A stretch of DNA of 64,000 bases, from assembly GCA_023392635.1 (NCBI GenBank), contig JAEVYS010000092.1, positions 1 through 64,000 of the forward strand, written 5' to 3'. This document shows, piece by piece, positions 1 to 8,073 of the stretch. A program made the translations under genes and the position numbers. Position 1 is the first letter of the stretch. Each line of letters begins with the position of its first letter. The notes below the pieces were generated by a model. That model was not told the DNA's origin. It saw nothing but the letters and a program-made list of their open reading frames with translations, and did not search any database. The DNA is from Actinomycetes bacterium (GTDB lineage: Bacteria > Actinomycetota > Actinomycetes > Propionibacteriales > Propionibacteriaceae).

Positions 1-191
1 ATGTGCGCGTGGACGGGTGGGTCACCAGCCCCGGCGCCGAGATCGACGTCGTCGGCGAGGGTGTCACGCGCACCGTGGCCGCCGACGACTCGGGTCGCTT
101 CGCCGTCGAGGACGTGCCGCGCGGCCGTGCGCACTTCGTGGTGCGCCGAGAGGGTTACCGGCCGGTGATCACGCCGTCCATCGAGATCTGA
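1..191 (+). CDS. C-terminal end of a carboxypeptidase-regulatory-like (beta-sandwich) protein, 5' end outside the window
   Basis: About 62 residues remain, ending at a TGA at 189-191. The segment has the pattern of a small CarboxypepD-regulatory or transthyretin-like beta domain: a VDGWVTSPGAEIDV strand pair, a DDSGRFAVEDVPRG turn and a HFVVRREGYRPVITP ending. The frame is already open at base 1, so the true start is upstream. Only 5 bases separate its stop from the next start, so it is almost certainly co-transcribed with the CHAT gene and may act with it. The rest of the protein, and so its real function, cannot be seen. Confidence 0.6.
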   Translation, partial: VRVDGWVTSPGAEIDVVGEGVTRTVAADDSGRFAVEDVPRGRAHFVVRREGYRPVITPSIEI

Positions 192-196
192 GGCCC

Positions 197-2683
197 ATGG
201 CGGTAGCGCCCGGGGTGCTCGACAGAGCCCGTGAGCTGCGGCTCGCGGGCTTGGCGCACAACTCGGCCGGCCGCCCGCAGCGCGCCGCCGCGACCCTGAA
301 CCGCGCGCTGCGCCTCCTCGCCGAGCCGTCGGCAGGCGCCGGGCGCGACGTCGACGCCGTCCGCCTCGCGTGCCTGCTCACCCTGGCCGTCGCCGAGCTG
401 GCGACGTCCGGTCTCGACGCAGCCACGTCCCGACTGGCCCAGGCACGCGCGGTCGCCGGGGACGACGCGGAGTTCCTGGCCCGGTACCGCGCCCAGCGCG
501 GGATCGTCAGCGCACGCACCGGCCAGTTCACGGCAGCTCTCGCCGACCTCGACGCCGTGCTCGCCGTGCCCGAGGAGTTCACGCCGGCCGAGCAGGCAGC
601 CCTGCTCACCACCCGCGGGATGGTGCACTTCGAGGTGGGGAGGGCTGACCGCGCGGAGCGCGACTTCTCGGCGGCGGCCCTCCTCGCCGGTCGTGCCGGC
701 GACCACCGGCTGGAGTACATGGCCACCCACAACCGTGGCTACGCCCGCTACCTCACCGGGGACCTGCCCGGTGCGCTCGCCGTGATGGCCGAGGCCGAGC
801 GGAACCCGGCGGACGTGTCCCGCGCGACCCCGCTGTACGACCTGGCCCGGGTGCTGCAGGAGGTCGGCCTGCTGGACGACTCCCTCGATACCCTCGACCG
901 CGCCGAGACCGCCTGCCGTCCCCGGCAGGACCGGATGCTGCTGGCCGAGATCCACCTCGAGCGGGCCCGGATCCTCCGGCTCACCGGTGACTTCGCGGAC
1001 GCGACAGCGGCCGCCCGGGCCGCGCGGCTCCGGTTCGAACGTATCGGCGCGAAGGGGCCGGCTGCGCAGGCGGCCCTGGTCGTGCTCGACTGCGACCTCA
1101 GCCGGCACCGTGGTCTCGACCGGGTGCTCAGCGGGGCGCTCGCGAGCGAGAAGGTGGCGATCGGCGTCGGGGACGGGGAGCTACGGGCGCGCAGCATCTG
1201 CGTCGCGGCAGAAGCGGCCGCGCGCCTGGGCCGGACGGAAGTGGCGGCGGCGGCCCTGCGGCGCTACCCCCGGGACTCCTTCGGGCTGGTGGTGGAGTTA
1301 CGGCACGTGTACGCGGCGGCACTGACCGACGTGGCACGGCGCCGCTCGCCGCGTCGCCGGCTGGCGGCCGCGGCGTCGGCCCTGGCAGCGAGCCAGGCGA
1401 CGAGCGCGTCCCTCGACTCACGGGCGGCGCGAAAGGTGCTGGGCCTGCGGCTCGCCGAACTCGACACCGACCTCGCGGTGCGGCGCGGACCCACCGACGT
1501 GCTGGCCACGCTCGAACGGTGGAGCAGCCACTCGCTGCCGGTGATCCGCCCGCCCGCCGATCCGAGGCAGGCCGAACTCACCCAGCGGCTCCGCGGGCTG
1601 TCGCGGGCGGTCCGCGACGACCCGGCCGGGCCGTCGGCCGGGTCCCGCCGCACAGAGATCGAGCGGCTCGAGCGTGAGCTCCTGGAGCTGGGGCTGAGAC
1701 AACGCCAGGCGAGCGCGGCCGCCCGCCCGCTGCCGTCGCTCGACCACGCCCTCGCCCACCTGACCGCAGCGGGGCGCGACCTGCTGCGCCTGTTCGCCCA
1801 CGACAACGCCCTGTGGGGGGTGGGGGTGGTCGGCGGACGTCGTCTTCTCCAGCGGCTGTCCGACCTCGACCGCTGCCTCGAGGTGGGCCGCCGGCTGCAG
1901 GCCGACCTGCGGGCGCTCGCCCACCGCCCGTCCGGTGCCCTCGGCGAGGCGATCGCCGCGTCGCACGCGGCGTCGCTGCGCTGGCTGGACGACACGATCG
2001 TGCGCCCGTGGCGGTTGCGCTCGGCCGGGCTGGTGGTGATCGGCACCCATGCCGTCTCCTCCGTCCCGTGGGGGCAGCTGCCCTCCTTGGCCGGCGTCCC
2101 CGTGACCGTGGCCAGGTCGGTGGCGGAGTGGGCGGGTCGTGGCCGTGCGGTGGCCGCGCCCGATGTCCGGGTGCTCACCGGCCCCGGACTGCGCTTCGCC
2201 GACGCCGAGGCCCGCGACGTGGCGGGGACCTGGCCCGGCGCCGGGCTGGCGCAGCAGGCTACGGCCGCCGACCTGGTCGACGCACTCGCGGGAGCCGACG
2301 TCGTGCACGTCGCCGCGCATGGCCAGCACCGCCCCGCCAGCCCCCTGTTCTCGTCGCTGCGCATGGCGGACGGTGACGTGTTCGCCCACGAGCTGCCCGC
2401 CGGCGGCGTCCGCGCCGGCCAAGTGGTGCTGTCGGCGTGCGACGTGGGCACCGCGGTGGTTCGTCCCGGCGACGAGCCCCTCGGGCTCGCCCACATGCTG
2501 CTCGCGCTCGGCGTGGGGGCGGTGGTCGCTGCCGTGGCGCCGGTCGCCGACGACATCACCGCGGCAGTGATGTCCGGCTACCACGCCGGTCTGGCATCCG
2601 GCCTGCCCTGCGACGAGGCCCTCGCACTCGCCGGCCCCGGTTCCCCGTTCGTGATCCTCGGTTCGAGCTGGCGCGTCGGCTGA
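197..2683 (+). CDS. TPR-CHAT domain protein, putative caspase-like protease
   Basis: 828 residues. The N-terminal half (about 5-400) is alpha-helical with TPR-like repeats, for example around residues 8-36, 95-125 and 135-190. A coiled, charged linker follows (about 450-520), then a C-terminal CHAT (caspase HetF associated with TPRs) domain of about 300 residues. The expected catalytic dyad is present: His708 in HVAAHG and Cys748 in LSACDVG, followed by the usual LAHMLLALGVGAVVA helix. CHAT proteins are clan CD proteases or their relatives; several act in defence-linked or death-like systems, others have no known substrate. The ATG at 197 is chosen because it lies just after the upstream stop and starts the TPR region; the frame stays open further upstream but over the preceding gene. 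Substrate and trigger are unknown. Confidence 0.85.
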   Translation: MAVAPGVLDRARELRLAGLAHNSAGRPQRAAATLNRALRLLAEPSAGAGRDVDAVRLACLLTLAVAELATSGLDAATSRLAQARAVAGDDAEFLARYRAQRGIVSARTGQFTAALADLDAVLAVPEEFTPAEQAALLTTRGMVHFEVGRADRAERDFSAAALLAGRAGDHRLEYMATHNRGYARYLTGDLPGALAVMAEAERNPADVSRATPLYDLARVLQEVGLLDDSLDTLDRAETACRPRQDRMLLAEIHLERARILRLTGDFADATAAARAARLRFERIGAKGPAAQAALVVLDCDLSRHRGLDRVLSGALASEKVAIGVGDGELRARSICVAAEAAARLGRTEVAAAALRRYPRDSFGLVVELRHVYAAALTDVARRRSPRRRLAAAASALAASQATSASLDSRAARKVLGLRLAELDTDLAVRRGPTDVLATLERWSSHSLPVIRPPADPRQAELTQRLRGLSRAVRDDPAGPSAGSRRTEIERLERELLELGLRQRQASAAARPLPSLDHALAHLTAAGRDLLRLFAHDNALWGVGVVGGRRLLQRLSDLDRCLEVGRRLQADLRALAHRPSGALGEAIAASHAASLRWLDDTIVRPWRLRSAGLVVIGTHAVSSVPWGQLPSLAGVPVTVARSVAEWAGRGRAVAAPDVRVLTGPGLRFADAEARDVAGTWPGAGLAQQATAADLVDALAGADVVHVAAHGQHRPASPLFSSLRMADGDVFAHELPAGGVRAGQVVLSACDVGTAVVRPGDEPLGLAHMLLALGVGAVVAAVAPVADDITAAVMSGYHAGLASGLPCDEALALAGPGSPFVILGSSWRVG

Positions 2684-2728
2684 CTCCCTTCGGATCGGGC
2701 GCCCGGCCTACCCGCTGGCACCCCGCCG

Positions 2729-2745
2729 GTAATACTCTGTACTAC
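2729..2745 (+). promoter_or_regulatory. Tandem GTAnTAC motif overlapping the -10 of the RHH gene
   Basis: GTAATAC-TCT-GTACTAC lies directly before the start codon at 2746. Each half is close to a small palindrome, and the two copies are 10 bp apart, about one helical turn. TACTCT at 2733-2738 could be the -10 element of a leaderless transcript. Ribbon-helix-helix proteins usually bind such short tandem sites, so autoregulation by the adjacent gene is a reasonable guess; there is no direct evidence. Confidence 0.35.
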
Positions 2746-2904
2746 ATGAACGCACCACAACGACGCAGCCTCGTGTACTCCGTGCGGCTGAGTCCACAGG
2801 AGAGCAACGCCATCCAGAAGATCGCCGACGCCCGGCACCTCCCGGCGTCCACGCTGGTCCGGGCCTGGATCCTCGACCGTCTGGAGCAGGAGCAGAAGGC
2901 CTGA
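2746..2904 (+). CDS. Small ribbon-helix-helix (CopG/Arc-like) protein
   Basis: 52 residues. The order beta strand (RSLVYSVRLSP), helix (QESNAIQKIADARH), turn (LPAS) and helix (TLVRAWILDRLEQEQ) is the ribbon-helix-helix DNA-binding fold, in which the strand pairs in a dimer and enters the major groove. The start is set by the short distance to a -10-like element with no Shine-Dalgarno. Its stop overlaps the next start (TGATG), so it is translationally coupled to the GNAT gene. It could be the antitoxin half of a toxin-antitoxin pair with that acetyltransferase as toxin, but the GNAT resembles the RimJ/L class rather than the TacT/AtaT class, so a simple small regulator is as likely. Confidence 0.6.
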   Translation: MNAPQRRSLVYSVRLSPQESNAIQKIADARHLPASTLVRAWILDRLEQEQKA

Positions 2905-3467
2905 TGCCGGACTTCAGCGCCAAGCCCACGCTGCGCGGCGAGCTCGTGACGCTGAGGCCGGTCACCGGAGCGGACGCGGCGACCCTGCAGCGGCTCATGG
3001 GCGATCCCGAGGTCAGCCGCCTGACCGGATCGGTGCACTCCAGCGCCCAGACGGCCGGCCGGGAGTACCCGCTCGACCAGCTCGTCGAGGTGTACACCCG
3101 GTGGGCGTCCGCGACCGACCGCATCGTCTGGGTCATCCAGGAGAACGCGACCGGGCGGATCGTCGGGGAGTCGGTCCTCAACGACCTCGACGAACCCGAC
3201 CTCAGTTGCGGATTCCGGATCTGGATCGCCGGCGCGACCGGACGCGGCCTGGGCACGGAGGCCGTCCGGCTGAGCGTCGCCCACGCGTTCGCCGAGGGCC
3301 TGCACCGGGTGGAACTCGAGGTGTACGACTTCAACCCACGCGCCCGGCGGGTCTATGAGAAGGTCGGATTCCAGCTGGAGGGCACCCGCCGGCAGGCGCT
3401 GCGCTTCGACGACGGCTGGGTGGACTGCCACGTCATGGGACTGTTGGCCCCGGAATGGCGCGGTTGA
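2904..3467 (+). CDS. GNAT family N-acetyltransferase (RimJ/RimL type)
   Basis: 187 residues, the usual size. The N-terminus (LRGELVTLRPVTGADAATLQRL) is the RimJ/RimL start, and the acetyl-CoA region is visible in GFRIWIAGATGRGLGTEAVRL (pyrophosphate loop) and HRVELEVYDFNPRARRVYEKVGF (C-terminal core). The family transfers acetyl from acetyl-CoA to an amine such as the N-terminus of a protein or an antibiotic; the substrate here cannot be told. ATG at 2904 overlaps the stop of the RHH gene by one base. Confidence 0.85.
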   Translation: MPDFSAKPTLRGELVTLRPVTGADAATLQRLMGDPEVSRLTGSVHSSAQTAGREYPLDQLVEVYTRWASATDRIVWVIQENATGRIVGESVLNDLDEPDLSCGFRIWIAGATGRGLGTEAVRLSVAHAFAEGLHRVELEVYDFNPRARRVYEKVGFQLEGTRRQALRFDDGWVDCHVMGLLAPEWRG

Positions 3468-3518
3468 GGCGTCGCCTCGGCGTCGTGTGCAAGGCTGCGG
3501 TCAGCGAAGGGGATGCGA

Positions 3519-4541
3519 ATGCGCTTGTTGTTCATCGGGGCCGGTGCCATCGGCACCTACGTCGGTGGCTCCCTGGCAGCGGCGGGACACCAGGTCACCT
3601 ACAGCGAGCAGCCGGAGGCCGCCGCGATCATCGCCGACCAGGGGCTGCGACTCACCCGCAACGACCGCACCGCTGCTGTCCGTGACTTCGCCATCTTCGG
3701 CTCCGCAGCCGAAGCGCTCGCTGCGGGTCCCCATGACGTCTGCGTGTTCGCGCTCAAGTCGTTCGACACCGCGTCAGCCCTCGACGGGCTGCTGGCGACC
3801 GGGCTGGACGTCCCGCCCGTGCTCTCCCTGCAGAACGGTGTGGACAACGAGCCGCTCATCGAGGCGCGCCTCGGGCCGGGCCGGGTGATCACCGGGACGG
3901 TGACCACCGCCGTCGGCAAGCCGGGCATCGGCCAGGTGATCGAGGAGAAGCGCCGAGGTATCGGCATCGCCCTCGACCACCCGCTCGGCAAGCGTCTGGT
4001 CGAGGCGCTCAACGATGCCGACCTCAACGGCGTCGGGTACACCCGGGCCGGCTCGATGAAGTGGTCGAAGTTGCTGACCAACCTCACCGGCAACGCGACG
4101 TCTGCCATCCTGGACGAGCCGGTCTCTGCCCTGTTCGCCGACGACCGCCTCTACGAGGTCGAGCTGGCGGTGCTGCGCGAGTGCCTCGCGGTGATGGCTG
4201 CGCTGGGACACAGGCCGGTCGACCTGCCGGGGACCCCCGTCCGCGCCCTCGCCCTCGCGGCGACGAGGTTGCCGCGCTTCATCGCGCAGCCGGGGCTCAC
4301 CCGGTTTCTCGGCGGGGGGCGCGGTGACAAGATGCCCTCGTTCCACATCGACCTGCACTCGGGGCGCGGCCAGACCGAGGTGCGCTACCTCAACGGCGCC
4401 GTCGTGCGCTACGGCGAGCAGCAGGGCGTCCCGACACCGGTCAACAAGGTGCTGACCGAGACCCTCGAGGCCCTCAGCGCGCGCACCCGGAGCCTGGACA
4501 CCTACCGTCACAACCCCGAGGCCCTGCTCGCACTGCTGTGA
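3519..4541 (+). CDS. Ketopantoate reductase family protein (ApbA/PanE)
   Basis: 340 residues. Starts with the NADPH-binding Rossmann motif MRLLFIGAGAIGTYVGG and has the family's FALKSFDT and LQNGVDNE segments and the helical C-terminal domain with KLLTNLTGNATSAI. PanE reduces 2-dehydropantoate to pantoate in coenzyme A synthesis, but many actinobacterial paralogues act on other keto acids, so only the family is assigned. ATG 3519 is preferred over ATG 3513: the GAAGGG Shine-Dalgarno at 3506-3511 sits 7 bases before 3519 but only 1 base before 3513. Confidence 0.8.
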   Translation: MRLLFIGAGAIGTYVGGSLAAAGHQVTYSEQPEAAAIIADQGLRLTRNDRTAAVRDFAIFGSAAEALAAGPHDVCVFALKSFDTASALDGLLATGLDVPPVLSLQNGVDNEPLIEARLGPGRVITGTVTTAVGKPGIGQVIEEKRRGIGIALDHPLGKRLVEALNDADLNGVGYTRAGSMKWSKLLTNLTGNATSAILDEPVSALFADDRLYEVELAVLRECLAVMAALGHRPVDLPGTPVRALALAATRLPRFIAQPGLTRFLGGGRGDKMPSFHIDLHSGRGQTEVRYLNGAVVRYGEQQGVPTPVNKVLTETLEALSARTRSLDTYRHNPEALLALL

Positions 4542-4583
4542 CCCGGTGGACAGATCGCGGGTGACACCCGGAAGGGCGGTCGG

Positions 4584-5669
4584 TCAGCTGCGGGCCAGGC
4601 GGACGGGGATGCGGCGGGAGCCGAAGTCGCCGGGGGCGTCGGCGAAGTGGCCGGGGAGGCCATGGCCGCAGGCGGGGCAGCGCGCGTCGGGGGTGAGGGC
4701 GTAGTCGAGGATGCGGTACCCGTCCCGCCGGATCAGGGCGAGTCCACAGCCGGGGCACGTCGTGGCCTCACCCTCCAGGTCGCGCACGTTGCCGACGTAG
4801 ACGAAGTGGAGTCCTGCCGCCAGGGCGATACGACGGGCGCGCCGGAGGGTCGCCGGCGGGGTGGGCGGCACGTCCTGCAGGTGGTGGGACGGGTGGAAGG
4901 CGGAGAAGTGCAGCGGTACGTCCGGCCCCAGTTCGGCCAGGATCCACTCCGAGAGCCGTACCAGTTCCGCTTCGGAGTCGTTGTGCCCGGGAATCAACAG
5001 CGTGGTGAGCTCCACCCACACGGGCGTCTCGTGCACCAGGTAGGTGATCGTGTCCAGCACCGGCTGCAGGTGCGAGCGCGTCATCGAGGCGTAGAAGTCG
5101 TCGGTGAACGCCTTCAGGTCGACGTTGGCCGCGTCGATGTGGGCGAACAACTCACGGCGCGGAGCGTCGTGCACGTAGCCGGCGGTCACAGCGACGGTCT
5201 TCAGGCCCGCCTCGTGGCAGGCGTCCGCCACGTCGATCGCATACTCGGCGAAGATCACCGGGTCGTTGTAGGTGAACGCCACACTGTGGCAGTCGAGGTC
5301 GCGCGCAGCCCGAGCGATCGCCGCGGGCGTGGCGGCGTCCTGCAAGTGCTCGGGATCCCGGGACGTGCTGATGTCCCAGTTCTGGCAGAAGCGGCAGGCC
5401 AGGTTGCAGCCGACGGTGCCGAAGGAGAGCACGCTCGTGCCCGGGTAGAAGTGGCCCAGCGGCTTCTTCTCGATCGGATCGACGCAGAAGCCGGACGCCA
5501 GACCGTACGTGGTGAGCACCACCTGCTCCTCCACCCGACGGCGCACGAAGCAGGCGCCGCGTTGTCCGTCCCGCAGCTTGCACGCCTGCGGGCACAGGTC
5601 ACACTGGAGCCGCCCGTCGTCGAGCCGGTGCCACCAGCGGGCCGGATAGGCGTCGGGCGCCGCCGTCAC
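4584..5669 (-). CDS. amrS: AmmeMemoRadiSam system radical SAM enzyme
   Basis: 361 residues. The radical SAM cluster motif is CNLACRFC (Cys88, Cys92, Cys95) inside a domain like the pyruvate formate-lyase activase. Ahead of it is a Cys-rich N-terminus (CDLCPQAC at 23-30, then GQRGAC) and at the end a rubredoxin-like pair (CPGCG and CPACG) that may hold zinc or iron. The GTG start at 5669 overlaps the stop of the AMMECR1 gene by 4 bases (GTGA), so the set MEMO-AMMECR1-radical SAM is one operon. This trio is a recognised but functionally unsolved system. The symbol amrS is a family label; no reaction is known. Confidence 0.9.
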   Translation of the reverse strand: MTAAPDAYPARWWHRLDDGRLQCDLCPQACKLRDGQRGACFVRRRVEEQVVLTTYGLASGFCVDPIEKKPLGHFYPGTSVLSFGTVGCNLACRFCQNWDISTSRDPEHLQDAATPAAIARAARDLDCHSVAFTYNDPVIFAEYAIDVADACHEAGLKTVAVTAGYVHDAPRRELFAHIDAANVDLKAFTDDFYASMTRSHLQPVLDTITYLVHETPVWVELTTLLIPGHNDSEAELVRLSEWILAELGPDVPLHFSAFHPSHHLQDVPPTPPATLRRARRIALAAGLHFVYVGNVRDLEGEATTCPGCGLALIRRDGYRILDYALTPDARCPACGHGLPGHFADAPGDFGSRRIPVRLARS

Positions 5670-6307
5670 GGCGTCCCCTTCGCGCCGGACGGGCGATCCT
5701 CGCGCCAGGCGGTCACCGTGAACCGGCGCACTGACAGCCCCGGCTCCCAGAACGTGACCGGCAGCCGCGCCTTGTGCAGTAGGTGCTCGAGGAACTCCTC
5801 GGGCTCAGGCAGCTGCTGCCACACCTGGGGCAGGAACGCTGCGTGGTGGCCGTGCCAGCGGAGTACCACGCCGTCCGAGCCGGGACGCAGCTGCTCGAGC
5901 AGGTCCTCCCGCGAGGTGAAGCGCAGCGACTCGGTGGCCGAGAGCAGCGACACCTCGAGGCACACCAGCGGTACCTCGGTGGCTGGCAGGGGCGGGAACC
6001 TCGGATCGTGGAAGGCCGCGGCACAGGCGTTGCGCCGGACGTCGTCGCGCAGGCTCCGGTGCGGCTCGACCGAGCCGACGCAGCCACGCAGCGCTCCGTC
6101 GCGAGTGAGGGTGACGAAGGCCGCGCCCGGTTCGGCGAGCCACGCCGGGTCGTTGCGGGTGGACGGCTCGGGCGCGCCGCGGCTGGTGATCGCCTGCCGT
6201 GCCAGGCCGAGCAGGATCGATCCTGCCCTCGGGTCGGTCCGCGCGGTGAGCGGGGGCGATGGTGCCGCTTCGGGCTTCAGGGTCCGGTTACTCAGCCTGG
6301 TGCTCAT
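5666..6307 (-). CDS. amrA: AMMECR1 domain protein (AmmeMemoRadiSam system protein A)
   Basis: 213 residues. The signature LRGCVGS lies at residues 73-79 (the eukaryotic AMMECR1 motif is LRGCIGT), followed by PHRSL and the conserved PRFPPL and VCLEVSLLS stretches. No enzymatic activity is established for the family. ATG 6307 is chosen because a GAGGTGG Shine-Dalgarno lies 6 bases upstream; the frame is open further upstream but over the MEMO gene. It overlaps the end of the MEMO gene by 20 bases and the start of the radical SAM gene by 4. Confidence 0.9.
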   Translation of the reverse strand: MSTRLSNRTLKPEAAPSPPLTARTDPRAGSILLGLARQAITSRGAPEPSTRNDPAWLAEPGAAFVTLTRDGALRGCVGSVEPHRSLRDDVRRNACAAAFHDPRFPPLPATEVPLVCLEVSLLSATESLRFTSREDLLEQLRPGSDGVVLRWHGHHAAFLPQVWQQLPEPEEFLEHLLHKARLPVTFWEPGLSVRRFTVTAWREDRPSGAKGTP

Positions 6308-7121
6308 CGGATGCCACCTCGATCTCCTCGGTGAAGCTGATTGCTGCATACCCGACGACGGCCGCGCGGTCACCGGCGGTGTCCCCGGACGTCCGGTGGT
6401 CGATGACATGGGGCCGCAGCCGTCGCTCACGCGCCACCCGCAGCAGCCCGTCGATCCCGCGGGCCCCGCAGGCGCTGGGGCGGGGCAAGGGCTCGGCCAG
6501 TGCGAGGATGCGGCGCAGCGTGTCGGCGTCCATCGCCTGTGCCTGCGCGTAGGGCAGGTAGTGGCACAGGTCGGAGCTGATCAGGACGAGCGTCTCGGGG
6601 CCGCCCCAGCACGCTCGGACGACCTCGGCGACCTCCTCGGTGCCGGCGTCCCCGACGAGGACCGGCAGCAGCTCGAACTCGTCCAGCACCCATTGCAGGA
6701 ACGGCAGCTGCACCTCCAGGGAGTGCTCGGGCCCGTGCGGCGCTTCCAGCACCCGCGCGCGGTGGGCAGCCGTGAGCGCGTCCCGCAGGTTCCCGTCCAG
6801 CGCAACCTCACCCAGCGGGGTGGCGAAGGTGTCCGCGCCGGACAGGGCGAGCCCGTGGAAGGCGATGTAGTGGGCCGGCCCGATCAGCACGACGCGCCGG
6901 ATGCGGTCACGCACGGGTTCGAGCAGGGCGTACCCGCGGGCCGCGGTGGGCCCGGAGTAGCTGAAGCCTGCGTGCGGGACGATCATCGCCTTGAGTGGCC
7001 CGCCCGGCGCGACGCCGGCGGGACGGGCCGCCTCGAGCAGCGTGTCGAGCTCACGCGAAAGGACGCTGGCACGCTCCGGGTAGAAGCGCCCGGCCACTGC
7101 TGGCTGACGAACGGTCGGCAT
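6288..7121 (-). CDS. amrB: MEMO family protein (AmmeMemoRadiSam system protein B)
   Basis: 277 residues. Conserved MEMO features are in order: RQPAVAGRFYP near the N-terminus, VPHAGFSYSGPTAARGYALL, GPAHY, EHSLEVQLPFLQ and SSDLCHYLPYAQAQAMD. The fold resembles class III extradiol dioxygenases, with metal ligands expected at the His in PHAG, the EHSLE region and the DLCHY His. The start could be ATG 7127 or 7121; a GGGGG run sits 8 bases before 7121 and only 2 before 7127, so 7121 is given. First gene of the three-gene operon. Confidence 0.9.
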   Translation of the reverse strand: MPTVRQPAVAGRFYPERASVLSRELDTLLEAARPAGVAPGGPLKAMIVPHAGFSYSGPTAARGYALLEPVRDRIRRVVLIGPAHYIAFHGLALSGADTFATPLGEVALDGNLRDALTAAHRARVLEAPHGPEHSLEVQLPFLQWVLDEFELLPVLVGDAGTEEVAEVVRACWGGPETLVLISSDLCHYLPYAQAQAMDADTLRRILALAEPLPRPSACGARGIDGLLRVARERRLRPHVIDHRTSGDTAGDRAAVVGYAAISFTEEIEVASDEHQAE

Positions 7122-7357
7122 CGACATCGCCCCCAGTGCCGAGGCTACTCCGCTGTGGAGCCGCCCGGAGCAAGCAGCGACGAGTTGGGGACGCCCGACG
7201 CCCGACCGGGAAAGTGACGCCGGGCCGGGAGCGCCTCTCGGCGCGTGGCCGCTCGAAGCGGCGAATGTTGGAGCCCGGGGCTACCGCGGCCCGACGTCGC
7301 TGGAAAGGATAGGCGGACGGTTCCGGGGAGCCAAGTCCCGAGCGCAACGGATCCCGG

Positions 7358-7960
7358 CTACTCCAGCTCGTCAGCGCGCCACAGCCGGGCGCTGGCGGCG
7401 AGGTCGGTGGCCATGGTCTGGAGGCGTCCGGCCTGCAGGACGGCACGCGTGCCCTCAGTGATGTCGGCCCGTCCGGAGCTGACCACGTGGCAGAAGGCGG
7501 ACGCTCGCTCCAGCGCGACCGCGAGGTCGCCGTCGAACACCCCGCGCAGGATCTCGTCGGCCACCCGACGGACTTCCTGGGGGCCCGGTGGTTCGGCGCC
7601 GGCGACGGCATGGTTGGGTTCGGTGAACCGGATCCCGGCCGCGTACTCGCGCGCCGCCCCGTCCGGGTCCACGGCCACCCACTCCCGCAGCAGGTAGAGC
7701 CGCCAGAGTGCGCCGGGCAGCGAGCGGGCGGGACGCGATGCCCACAGGTCGGCGAGGGTGTCGAGGCCGACCTCGTCGACCAGCGCGACCAGCCGGGCGG
7801 TGACGGCCGGGTCGGCGGCAGCGCGTCCGGTGTGCACGAGCACGGCAGCCGTCTCGTGCGCGGCGTGGAGTTCGGCGATCGGGTCGATGGCCTCGCCCAG
7901 CGCCTCCAGCGCCGCGGGATCACGGAAGCTGGGCCGGCGGGGCTTTCGGGGCTCATTCAT
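7358..7960 (-). CDS. Conserved hypothetical actinobacterial protein
   Basis: 200 residues with no family I recognise. The protein is alpha-helical by composition with leucine and alanine patterning, no signal peptide and no membrane segment. Notable pieces are WRLYLLREWVAVDPDGAAREYAAGIRFTEPNHAVAG near the centre and ERASAFCHVVSSGRADI. ATG 7960 (MNEPRKPRRPSF) is preferred over an in-frame start 33 bases upstream because the longer extension looks non-coding. It lies between the MEMO operon and ald on the same strand, separated by 230 and 113 bases, so it is probably its own unit. Confidence 0.65.
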   Translation of the reverse strand: MNEPRKPRRPSFRDPAALEALGEAIDPIAELHAAHETAAVLVHTGRAAADPAVTARLVALVDEVGLDTLADLWASRPARSLPGALWRLYLLREWVAVDPDGAAREYAAGIRFTEPNHAVAGAEPPGPQEVRRVADEILRGVFDGDLAVALERASAFCHVVSSGRADITEGTRAVLQAGRLQTMATDLAASARLWRADELE

Positions 7961-7992
7961 CCCGACAAGGGTAGTTGCTGCGTCCAGAGGCA

Positions 7993-8060
7993 CAGACGCC
8001 CCCGATGATCACAGCCGCCGCCGGAATTCCGGGGGCGTCTGTGACGTTCGGGGGCGTCTG
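7993..8060. repeat. 68-bp palindromic repeat, copy 1
   Basis: Outer arms CAGACGCCCCCGA (7993-8005) and TCGGGGGCGTCTG (8048-8060) are a perfect 13-bp inverted repeat. Each 34-base half also holds a second copy of the CAGACGCCCCCG unit, so the element is a palindrome made of two tandem half-units per arm. It aligns without gaps to 51685-51752. It lies between ald and the hypothetical gene on the same strand. It could fold into a strong hairpin and act as a transcript end, but its reuse elsewhere suggests a REP-like family. Confidence 0.75.
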
Positions 8061-8073
8061 GGCCCGGGGGGAA

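Noticed and set aside
3..191. A complete 62-residue gene starting at the GTG at base 3
   Set aside because: The frame is already open at the window edge, there is no visible ribosome site, and the sequence looks like the end of a larger beta-domain protein.
4647..7217. An 856-codon plus-strand frame over the AmmeMemoRadiSam operon
   Set aside because: The opposite strand carries three proteins with intact motifs and coupled starts; the plus-strand product has no recognisable domain.
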